Assembly: GCA_031272745.1 (NCBI GenBank)
Contig: JAISTF010000080.1
Span: 1 to 5,303, forward strand
Length of the DNA: 5,303 nucleotides
Direction: 5' to 3'
Origin: Eubacteriales Family XIII. Incertae Sedis bacterium
GTDB taxonomy: Bacteria > Bacillota > Clostridia > Peptostreptococcales > Anaerovoracaceae
Positions 1 to 5,101 of the stretch are shown here, piece after piece. The translations under genes were made by a program, and so were the position numbers. The notes under the pieces were generated by a model. The model ran no database searches. It was given only the letters and a program-made list of their open reading frames with translations, and was not told where the DNA came from. Positions within the stretch are counted from its first letter, which is position 1. Each line of letters begins with the position of its first letter.

Positions 1-22
1 AAAGCAGTGTTATTCAAAAAAC

Positions 23-28
23 GGAGGT
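23..28 (+). promoter_or_regulatory. Ribosome binding site of rubrerythrin
   Basis: GGAGGT is a near-perfect complement to the 16S rRNA 3' end, 7 nt before the ATG at 36. The same 13 bases, ACGGAGGTAAGTG, also precede the acetyltransferase gene on the other strand. No convincing promoter is visible in the 22 bases upstream. Confidence 0.85.
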
Positions 29-35
29 AAGTGAC

Positions 36-581
36 ATGGCAATCGATCCAAAACTGAAGGGCACGAAGACAGAGGCCAATTTGATGGAAGCGTTTTCGGG
101 CGAGTCGCAGGCGCGCAACCAGTACACGTTCTACGCGTCGCAGGCGCAGAAGGACGGGTTCCGGCAGATTTCGAACATCTTCACCGAGACGGCGGGGAAC
201 GAGAAGGAGCACGCGGAGCTGTGGTTCAAGGCGTTCCACGGCATCGGTACGACGAGCGAAAACCTCGCGGACGCGGCGGCGGGCGAGCATTACGAGTGGA
301 CGGATATGTACGCGCGCATGGCGAAGGAAGCGAAGGAAGAGGGGTTTGACGAGCTCGCGCTCCAGTTCGAAAACGTCGGCAAGGTCGAGAAGTCGCACGA
401 GGAGCGTTATCTGAAGCTCAAGGACAACGTCGACACGGGCAAGGTCTTCGAGCGCGAGCAGCCGGTGCTGTGGCATTGCAGCAACTGCGGCTTCACGTAC
501 ACGGGGACGAAGGCGGTCGCCGAGTGCCCGGCGTGCAAGCACCCGCAGGCGTTCTTCGAGATCGCGGCGGAGAATTATTGA
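36..581 (+). CDS. rbr: Rubrerythrin (diiron peroxidase with C-terminal rubredoxin domain)
   Basis: Cytoplasmic non-haem iron protein that reduces hydrogen peroxide to water in anaerobes, taking electrons from NAD(P)H through its rubredoxin-like centre. The 181-residue product has the normal two-domain order. An N-terminal four-helix ferritin-like domain (about residues 10-130) carries the expected diiron ligands E23, E56/H59 (ENEKEHA-type EXXH), E84, E87 and E118/H121. A C-terminal rubredoxin domain has C148-x2-C151 and C164-x2-C167. Length and ligand set are complete, so it should be active. The ATG at 36 follows GGAGGT (23-28) with a 7-nt gap, which fixes the start. It is convergent with the DJ-1-family gene, only 12 bp away, and an intrinsic terminator follows it. 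Its promoter lies outside the window. Family assignment is very secure; the peroxidase role is known for the family rather than shown here. Confidence 0.97.
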   Translation: MAIDPKLKGTKTEANLMEAFSGESQARNQYTFYASQAQKDGFRQISNIFTETAGNEKEHAELWFKAFHGIGTTSENLADAAAGEHYEWTDMYARMAKEAKEEGFDELALQFENVGKVEKSHEERYLKLKDNVDTGKVFEREQPVLWHCSNCGFTYTGTKAVAECPACKHPQAFFEIAAENY

Positions 582-593
582 TTCCCGAAGGAG

Positions 594-1175
594 TTATTCC
601 AGGAGCAGGTCGCGCGCGATCTGCTCTTTTGTTTCCGCGCCTTTCAGGGCTTCGATGATCGCGAGCGCGAAGGCGGCCGCCGTCGCGGGGCCGCGGGACG
701 TGATGAGCTTGGCCTTCGGGCCGCCCGCGCCGTCGCCTTCGTCCACGACGACCGGCACGGTCGGGTCCTGGATGACCTCCGCGCCGCCCATCTTGCCCTC
801 GCAGCCGGGATAGCAGGTCGCGCGGCGACCGTCCAGCAGGCCGTTCTCGCCGAGCACGAAAGCCGGCGCCGCGCAGATGGCGGCGAGCCATTTGCCTTGG
901 TTCGCGAAGGCGAAGAGCTTTTCGCGCAGGCCCTCGTGTTCGTAGAGGTGCGTCGCGCCCGGCAGTCCGCCCGGCAGCACGATCATCTCGCACTGGTCAT
1001 ATACGGCGTCGCCGAAGCGGATGTCCGCCACGACCTCGACGCCGTGCGCGCCGGTCGCGGGCAGCCGCCCCGTCACGGACACCGTCTCCGTCTCGATGCC
1101 GGCCCGCCGCAGCAGGTCGACCGTCGTCAGGGCTTCGATTTCCTCGAAGCCGTCCGCCAGATGCACATAAACCAT
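594..1175 (-). CDS. DJ-1/PfpI family protein (YajL/ThiJ-like)
   Basis: Member of the DJ-1/PfpI superfamily, flavodoxin-like cytoplasmic proteins with a reactive nucleophilic cysteine. Relatives act as glyoxalases or as redox/chaperone-type stress proteins. The 193-residue product has the conserved elements in order. GFEEIEA near the N-terminus includes E14, equivalent to human DJ-1 E18. The nucleophile-elbow motif AAICAAP carries C101, the counterpart of DJ-1 C106. CYPG follows at 121-124, and TSRGPATAAAFAL near 159-171 is the family's typical C-terminal block. The start ATG follows GAGGAGG by about 6 nt. It is probably the last gene of the prfB-led operon, separated from the acetyltransferase by 63 bp containing a hairpin element. 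It resembles the YajL/DJ-1 branch more than the intracellular protease branch, but the substrate cannot be read from sequence. Confidence 0.92.
   Translation of the reverse strand: MVYVHLADGFEEIEALTTVDLLRRAGIETETVSVTGRLPATGAHGVEVVADIRFGDAVYDQCEMIVLPGGLPGATHLYEHEGLREKLFAFANQGKWLAAICAAPAFVLGENGLLDGRRATCYPGCEGKMGGAEVIQDPTVPVVVDEGDGAGGPKAKLITSRGPATAAAFALAIIEALKGAETKEQIARDLLLE
601..634 (+). terminator. Intrinsic terminator of rubrerythrin, inside the end of the convergent gene
   Basis: GAGCAG (603-608) pairs with CTGCTC (621-626). The stem continues inward through one G-T pair and TCG/CGA to a CGCG loop (613-616), giving about 10 bp, or 12 bp with weaker outer pairs. TTTTGTTT follows at 627-634. 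Only the + strand reading has the T-run after the stem, so it acts on rubrerythrin transcripts. The hairpin lies within the last codons of the DJ-1-family gene, so these bases also encode protein. Confidence 0.75.
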
Positions 1176-1191
1176 CGCGTCCCTCCTCTCG

Positions 1192-1248
1192 GCGCTACAT
1201 CCCTAGATGGCGGGCGGCAGAATGCCGCCCCTACAGCGCTACATCCCT
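1192..1248. repeat. Hairpin mini-element flanked by a 13-bp direct repeat
   Basis: The 13-bp sequence GCGCTACATCCCT occurs at 1192-1204 and exactly again at 1236-1248. The 31 bp between them contain a perfect 8-bp inverted repeat, GGGCGGCA (1212-1219) and TGCCGCCC (1223-1230), around a GAA loop. The 28 bp at 1208-1235 begin TG and end CA with imperfect terminal inverted repeats. This is the geometry of a short palindromic element inserted with target-site duplication. The right-hand copy contains the stop codon of the acetyltransferase. No T-run follows the hairpin on either strand, so it is not a convincing terminator. An alternative is a REP-like mRNA-stabilising hairpin with a chance or recombination-derived repeat. 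Confidence 0.7.
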
Positions 1249-1517
1249 TCTACAATATCGTTTTTCTCCGGGTGCTCGCGATACCATTTGACCGCGTACG
1301 GGCAGATGAGGATCGCCTTGCGCCCATCGTCCTTCAGCATGGCGTAGGTCTCTTCCATGAGCTGCCCCGCGATGCCCTGGCCGCGCAGCGAGTCGTCGAC
1401 GTAGGTGTGGTTGATCGCGACGACGCCGTCCTTGTACTTCGGAAACGTCACCTCCGCGATCACGTCCCCCGCCTCGTCCTGTGCGTAAATCCAGTTCGGT
1501 TCCTTTTTGAAATCCAT
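1239..1517 (-). CDS. Small GNAT-fold N-acetyltransferase (NATD1/YjdJ type)
   Basis: Single-domain acetyl-CoA-dependent acetyltransferase of the minimal Acetyltransf_CG class (PF14542; bacterial YjdJ, animal NATD1). At 92 residues it is the normal size for this class and much shorter than ordinary GNAT enzymes. The acetyl-CoA pyrophosphate-binding motif is L44-R-G-Q-G-I-A50. The class-typical C-terminal block is C72-P-Y-A-V-K-W-Y-R-E-H-P-E84. The acceptor substrate is unknown. A GTG six bases upstream (1523) is in frame, but GGAGGT at 1531-1526 lies 8 nt from the ATG at 1517 and only 2 nt from the GTG, so the ATG is preferred. It begins about 18 bp after the HAD gene on the same strand, suggesting cotranscription. 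Its stop codon lies in the right-hand copy of the 13-bp repeat, so its end may have been an insertion target. Confidence 0.88.
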   Translation of the reverse strand: MDFKKEPNWIYAQDEAGDVIAEVTFPKYKDGVVAINHTYVDDSLRGQGIAGQLMEETYAMLKDDGRKAILICPYAVKWYREHPEKNDIVEGM

Positions 1518-1525
1518 AGCCACTT

Positions 1526-1531
1526 ACCTCC
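1526..1531 (-). promoter_or_regulatory. Ribosome binding site deciding the acetyltransferase start
   Basis: GGAGGT on the minus strand sits 8 nt before the ATG at 1517 and only 2 nt before the in-frame GTG at 1523. The spacing favours the ATG. The site fills most of the short gap after the HAD gene. Confidence 0.8.
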
Positions 1532-1535
1532 GTGA

Positions 1536-2201
1536 TCAGTATAGCATATCCGGCAGGTCCGGCCACGCCTTCAGGACGTAGTCCGCCGCAGGCGCCGCCG
1601 CCCGCCGCGCCGACCCCGCGGGCAATGCCGCCGACCAGTCGACGAGGATCGCCGTCACGCCCGCCGCCCGCGCCGCGCCGAGGTCGAAGGCCGAGTCGCC
1701 GACCATGACCGCCCGCTCCGGTGCGCTGCCGAGCCGTTCCAGAATCAAAAACAAAGGCTCGGGGTCCGGCTTGAACTTCTCGCAGTCCTCGGCCGTCAGA
1801 ATCGCGTCGAAATATCCGGTGAGCCCGAAATGGTCAAGCCCCGCTACCGTCGTGTACCGCAGCCGCGACGTCGGCAGCCCGAGCTTGTACCCCCGCGCCT
1901 TCAGCAGCGCCAGCGTCTCGCCCGCGCCCGGGAACGGCCGGATCCAATCGAGATACGACCCGCGCTGGTATTCGCGGTAGATGCGCACGGCCTCCTCCAC
2001 CGGAAAATCCGCAGGGATGAACCTGGGCATCGTCTCGGCGATCGGCTCGCCGTAGAAAGGCCGGAACTCCTCGGGGTCGGGCGCGCGGCCCGTCACCTTC
2101 TCGACCGTGTACAGCCAAGACCGCTCCACCATGCCGTACGTGTCCATGAGCGTCCCGTCGTAGTCCACCAGCACGGTGTCAATTTGTTTTGTTGACATCA
2201 T
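1536..2201 (-). CDS. HAD-superfamily hydrolase (phosphoglycolate phosphatase/PpaX-like)
   Basis: Cytoplasmic phosphatase of the haloacid dehalogenase superfamily with a helical cap (subfamily IA), related to phosphoglycolate phosphatase and pyrophosphatase PpaX. All catalytic motifs are visible in 221 residues. Motif I is D13-Y-D15-G-T17, with D13 as nucleophile and D15 as acid/base. Motif II is T111/S112 in LPTSR. Motif III is K144 in FKPDPEP, and motif IV is G168-D169-S-A-F-D173. The cap spans roughly residues 20-90. Two adjacent ATGs (2201 and 2198) follow AGAGGG. The second has a slightly better gap, so the first methionine may not be used. The gene begins inside the end of prfB (23-bp overlap), so translational coupling is likely. 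The true substrate is not predictable: this subfamily includes housekeeping phosphatases that remove phosphoglycolate, pyrophosphate or sugar phosphates. Confidence 0.9.
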   Translation of the reverse strand: MMSTKQIDTVLVDYDGTLMDTYGMVERSWLYTVEKVTGRAPDPEEFRPFYGEPIAETMPRFIPADFPVEEAVRIYREYQRGSYLDWIRPFPGAGETLALLKARGYKLGLPTSRLRYTTVAGLDHFGLTGYFDAILTAEDCEKFKPDPEPLFLILERLGSAPERAVMVGDSAFDLGAARAAGVTAILVDWSAALPAGSARRAAAPAADYVLKAWPDLPDMLY

Positions 2202-3297
2202 CCCTCTGCTTCAGTTTCTCGCTGATGAACAAATCAATGTCCCCGTCGAAAACCGCCTGCACGTTCCCCGTCTCCGCGCCCGTGCGCATATCCTTCACGC
2301 GCTGCTCCGGATGCACGAAATACGAACGGATCTGGTGCCCCCACGCGATCTGGCTGTAATCCCCCGCGAGCTCCGCGAGGTTGTCCTTCTGCTCCTGCTC
2401 CGCAAGCTCGAGCAGCCGCGACTTCAGCACGCGCATCGCCACCTCTTTGTTCTGGTGCTGCGACCGCTCGTTCTGGCACGTCACGACGATGTTTGTCGGC
2501 AGGTGCGTGATGCGGATCGCCGAATCCGTCTTGTTGACGTGCTGCCCGCCCGCGCCGCTCGACCGGAACGTGTCGACGCGGATGTCCTCGGGGTTGATCT
2601 CGATGTTGATCTCCTCGTCGATTTCCGGCATCACGTCCACGGACGCGAAGCTCGTCTGCCGCTTGCCCTGCGCGTTGAACGGGCTCATCCGCACCAGCCG
2701 GTGCACCCCCTTCTCCGTCTTCAAATAACCATACGCGTTGTCGCCTTCGACGGTAAACGTCGCGCTGCTGATGCCCGCCTCCTCGCCGGCCCTCGTGTCG
2801 AGCACCTTCACCTTGTACTTCTTCGACTCGGCCCAGCGCGTGTACATCCGCACGAGCATCTCCGCCCAGTCCTGCGCGTCGACCCCGCCCGCACCCGCGT
2901 GGACCGTCACGATCGCGTTCGCCGCGTCGTGCTCTCCATCCAAAAGCACATCGATTTTCATCTGCGCGAGGTCGGCCGCGAGCGCGTCGTACGCCTCGCC
3001 CGCCTCCTCGTCCAAGCTCCCGTCGCCTTCCTCCTCGGCCATCTCGAGGAGCGCCCCGAGATCCTCAAACTCCGCGCGCAGCCGCTCGAACCCGCGCACC
3101 CGCGTCTCCACGGACTTTTTTTCTTTCAATAACTTCGACGCCGCTTCGTGGTCGTCCCAGAAGCCCTGCTGCTCGGATGCCGCGTCGATCTCCGCGAGCC
3201 GCGCCGACAACGCATCCAGCCCCAGCGCGCCCGAAAGTTCCGCGAGGTCCGCCTCGATATTCCCCATCTCCGATTTGATTTGATCCAATGCAAGCAT
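2179..3297 (-). CDS. prfB: Peptide chain release factor 2, encoded without a programmed frameshift
   Basis: Class I release factor that recognises UAA and UGA in the ribosomal A site and triggers release of the finished protein. The 372-residue product carries S205-P206-F207, the stop-codon-reading tripeptide of RF2 (RF1 has PxT). It also carries G250-G251-Q252, the peptidyl-transferase-centre motif, at the same residue numbers as E. coli RF2, with Ser at position 246. Most bacterial prfB genes have an in-frame UGA near codon 26, bypassed by +1 slippage on CUU. Here codons 25-28 read CTG GGG CTG GAT in one open frame, so that autoregulatory device is absent. The ATG at 3297 begins the family-like N-terminus. 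A GTG at 3315 would add six residues (MIYYFI) that overlap a -10 element. Neither start has a Shine-Dalgarno sequence. The gene ends in TGA, one of its own substrate codons. Confidence 0.97.
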   Translation of the reverse strand: MLALDQIKSEMGNIEADLAELSGALGLDALSARLAEIDAASEQQGFWDDHEAASKLLKEKKSVETRVRGFERLRAEFEDLGALLEMAEEEGDGSLDEEAGEAYDALAADLAQMKIDVLLDGEHDAANAIVTVHAGAGGVDAQDWAEMLVRMYTRWAESKKYKVKVLDTRAGEEAGISSATFTVEGDNAYGYLKTEKGVHRLVRMSPFNAQGKRQTSFASVDVMPEIDEEINIEINPEDIRVDTFRSSGAGGQHVNKTDSAIRITHLPTNIVVTCQNERSQHQNKEVAMRVLKSRLLELAEQEQKDNLAELAGDYSQIAWGHQIRSYFVHPEQRVKDMRTGAETGNVQAVFDGDIDLFISEKLKQRDDVNKTN

Positions 3298-3305
3298 AAT
3301 GAAAT

Positions 3306-3314
3306 AGTATATCA
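3306..3314 (-). promoter_or_regulatory. Candidate extended -10 promoter immediately before prfB
   Basis: Read on the minus strand, TGATATACT has the extended -10 form (TGn before TATACT). The expected transcription start is about 3299-3300, two or three bases before the prfB ATG, which would give a nearly leaderless mRNA. The -35 region (TGAGAA, 3334-3329) is a weak match. This is sequence-only evidence. Confidence 0.45.
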
Positions 3315-3335
3315 CAACAGCAGGAAGGTTCTCAG

Positions 3336-3367
3336 GTGTTATCGTGTTATCGTGTTATCGTGTGATT
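3336..3367. repeat. Tandem 8-bp repeat (GTGTTATC)
   Basis: Three perfect head-to-tail copies of GTGTTATC occupy 3336-3359, followed by a degenerate fourth, GTGTGATT (3360-3367). On the other strand the unit reads GATAACAC. The array lies between the two candidate prfB promoters, so it would be in the prfB 5' leader if the distal one is used. It could be a slippage-prone microsatellite or repeated operator sites; the sequence does not decide. Confidence 0.85.
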
Positions 3368-3369
3368 CC

Positions 3370-3378
3370 AGTATACCA
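3370..3378 (-). promoter_or_regulatory. Candidate distal extended -10 promoter for the prfB operon
   Basis: TGGTATACT on the minus strand is a strong extended -10. Transcription would begin near 3363 and give a leader of about 66 nt containing the 8-bp repeats. No -35 match is seen in the GC-rich bases upstream. The element forms an inverted repeat with the + strand promoter at 3401-3409. Confidence 0.5.
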
Positions 3379-3400
3379 TAGGGCGCGGCGCGGGCGGGTA

Positions 3401-3409
3401 TGGTAAAAT
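3401..3409 (+). promoter_or_regulatory. Candidate extended -10 promoter of the GTPase operon
   Basis: TGGTAAAAT is an extended -10 whose last base is 7 positions before the A of the ATG at 3416, so transcription could start exactly at the start codon. No -35 hexamer is recognisable. The only purine-rich bases, AAGG at 3411-3414, are too close to the ATG to serve as a normal ribosome binding site. Confidence 0.55.
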
Positions 3410-3415
3410 GAAGGC

Positions 3416-4096
3416 ATGAAACTCATCACCATCGCGGGTCCGCCATCTTCCGGGAAAACCTCCGTCATCCTGCACCTCGCGCAGGCGGCGCGGGCTCGTC
3501 TTGGCGTCGTGAAATTTGACTGCCTCGCGTCGTTCGACCAGGAGCGCTACGAGGACGCGGGCATCCCCGTGCGGACCGGCTTCTCCGGCAAGTTCTGCCC
3601 GGACCATTTTTTCGTGAACAACGTCGAGGCCGCCGTCCAATGGGGCCGCCGCCTCGGGCTCGACATCCTCGTGACGGAGAGCGCGGGGCTGTGCAACCGC
3701 TGCTCGCCGCACATCGCCGGCATCCTCGCCGTCTGCGTGGTCGACCACCTGTCGGGCATCCACACGCCGCGCAAGGTCGGCCCGATGCTGCGCCTCGCGG
3801 ACGCCGTCGCCGTCACGAAGGGCGATATCGTCTCGCAGGCCGAGCGCGAGGTCTTCCGCCACAGCGTCCGGCAGGTCAACGGCAACGCGAAAATTTTTTC
3901 GATCAACGGCATCACGGGCCAAGGCGCGTTCCTGCTCGCAAAGATGGCCGAGGGCGCGCGCGACGTCGAGACGCTGACCGACATGCGCCTGCGGTTCACG
4001 ACCCCCGCCGCCGCCTGCGCGTACTGCACCGGCGAGATGCGCATCGGCGAGGCGTACCAGATGGGCATGATGCGCAAGATGGAGTTCGGCGAATGA
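3416..4096 (+). CDS. HypB/UreG-like P-loop GTPase with Cys/His metal-binding motifs
   Basis: Predicted cytoplasmic GTPase of the SIMIBI metallochaperone class (HypB, UreG, CobW relatives), proteins that couple GTP hydrolysis to delivery of nickel, cobalt or similar metals. In 226 residues the P-loop is G8-P-P-S-S-G-K14-T15. A switch-like KFD follows at 33-35, a G3-like TESAG at 87-91, and TKGD at 134-137 stands where NKxD normally sets guanine specificity. Likely metal ligands cluster at C61-x2-H64, C93-x2-C96-x2-H99 directly after G3, and a C-terminal C201-x2-C204. The short length and Cys-rich C-terminus differ from standard HypB and UreG, and no hydrogenase or urease genes are visible. The only ATG start has no Shine-Dalgarno sequence. 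The gene overlaps the following ATPase by ATGA. The GTPase call is good; the metal and client protein are unknown. Confidence 0.75.
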   Translation: MKLITIAGPPSSGKTSVILHLAQAARARLGVVKFDCLASFDQERYEDAGIPVRTGFSGKFCPDHFFVNNVEAAVQWGRRLGLDILVTESAGLCNRCSPHIAGILAVCVVDHLSGIHTPRKVGPMLRLADAVAVTKGDIVSQAEREVFRHSVRQVNGNAKIFSINGITGQGAFLLAKMAEGARDVETLTDMRLRFTTPAAACAYCTGEMRIGEAYQMGMMRKMEFGE

Positions 4097-5070
4097 TTTC
4101 GGGCGGCAATAACGAAAGGCTTGCCCGCGAGTTTTTTCGCAATCTGAATCTTCCCTGGCCGGCGGAGGGCTGCTCCGTCGAGGATGCCCTTGCCGCGCTC
4201 GACCCCGAATGGCTCGAAGAATTCGGCTTGACTGCGGAGGAGATCCCCCTGCGGCTCGCGGAGTTTTTGGAGACGATGACGCGCGCCTCCGCGCTGCGAC
4301 CCCTGCGGTCGCTGACGGTGCTCGGCGGGCGCGACAAGGCGGGCGCACCGGAGGAGGCCGAGCTCCGGCTCGTGCCGGGCGACGCCGTCAGCGTCGTCGG
4401 ACCGACGGGCTCGGGCAAGAGTCGTCTGCTCGCGGACATCGAATGTCTCGCCCAAGGCGACACGCCGACGGGCCGGCGCGTGCTGATCGACGACGCGCCC
4501 GTGGACGAGGACGAGCGGTTTCGGCTCGGCGGCAAGCTCGTCGCCCAGCTCTCGCAAAACATGAATTTCGTCATGGATCTGACCGTCGCGGAGTTTTTGG
4601 AGATGCACGCGCGCAGCCGTATGCCGGACAGCGCGGATTCGGATGTGGAGGCGGCCTGTGCGCACTGCTTTGAGCGGGCGAACGGGCTCGCGGGGGAGCG
4701 GTTTGCGCAGGACACGAAGGTGACGCAGCTCTCGGGCGGGCAGTCGCGCGCATTGATGATCGCGGACTGCGCGTACCTGAGCCGGTCGCCCGTCGTGCTC
4801 ATCGACGAAATCGAAAACGCCGGCGTGGATCGGCGCGAAGCCCTCGCCCTGCTGTCGAGCAGGGAAAAGATCGTATTGATTTCGACGCACGACCCGCTGC
4901 TCGCGCTCGAGGCCGACCGCCGCGTCGTGATACGGGGCGGCGGCATCCGCCAAGTGATCGAGACCGACGAGGAAGAGCGCAGCGCCCTCGCCGCGCTCGA
5001 GGCCATCGACCGCACGCTTCGCGAGGCCCGCCAGCAGTTGCGCTACGGGGAAAGCGTGCGAATTCCATGA
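4093..5070 (+). CDS. Stand-alone ABC-type ATPase (soluble, no transporter domain)
   Basis: Predicted ATP-binding protein with a complete ABC core and no hydrophobic segments. In 325 residues: an N-terminal region of about 75 residues without a recognised domain; Walker A G103-P-T-G-S-G-K109-S110; a candidate Q-loop glutamine at 152 or 155; signature L213-S-G-G-Q217; Walker B V234-V-L-I-D238-E239; and H-loop S264-T-H266. An acidic/helical tail ends the protein. The D-loop region reads ENAGVD (241-246) instead of the usual SALD. The start ATG overlaps the GTPase stop as ATGA and has GGAG (4081-4084) 8 nt upstream; a longer open frame reaching back into the GTPase gene is its shadow. With no permease nearby it probably drives conformational change in a protein complex rather than import, but it could pair with a permease outside the window. 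The role is unknown. Confidence 0.8.
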   Translation: MISGGNNERLAREFFRNLNLPWPAEGCSVEDALAALDPEWLEEFGLTAEEIPLRLAEFLETMTRASALRPLRSLTVLGGRDKAGAPEEAELRLVPGDAVSVVGPTGSGKSRLLADIECLAQGDTPTGRRVLIDDAPVDEDERFRLGGKLVAQLSQNMNFVMDLTVAEFLEMHARSRMPDSADSDVEAACAHCFERANGLAGERFAQDTKVTQLSGGQSRALMIADCAYLSRSPVVLIDEIENAGVDRREALALLSSREKIVLISTHDPLLALEADRRVVIRGGGIRQVIETDEEERSALAALEAIDRTLREARQQLRYGESVRIP

Positions 5071-5101
5071 TCGAAAACGATTTGTTCAGAAAGGGCGGCG
5101 T

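Noticed and set aside
1208..1235. Hairpin as an intrinsic terminator between the acetyltransferase and DJ-1 genes
   Set aside because: The stem is strong but no run of T follows it on either strand, so it fits a palindromic repeat better.
1518..1535. Shared 13-bp ACGGAGGTAAGTG before the rubrerythrin and acetyltransferase genes as a regulatory repeat
   Set aside because: Most of it is the ribosome binding site consensus, so the match is explained by base pairing to 16S rRNA.
2176..3132. 318-codon + strand open frame opposite prfB
   Set aside because: Antisense to an unmistakable release factor gene; the product is an Arg/Leu/His-rich sequence without domain features.
3336..3367. CRISPR-like array
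   Set aside because: The units are 8 bp and directly adjacent with no spacers, so this is a simple tandem repeat.
3640..4092. N-terminal extension of the ATPase frame back into the GTPase gene
   Set aside because: The extension is a low-complexity Arg-rich translation of the GTPase gene in another frame. The ATG at 4093 has GGAG at the right distance and an ATGA overlap.
3547..4953. 468-codon open frame on the minus strand opposite the GTPase and ATPase genes
   Set aside because: It is rich in Arg, Ala and His with no recognisable motif, and lies wholly opposite two genes with clear catalytic motifs. In GC-rich DNA such antisense frames are expected.
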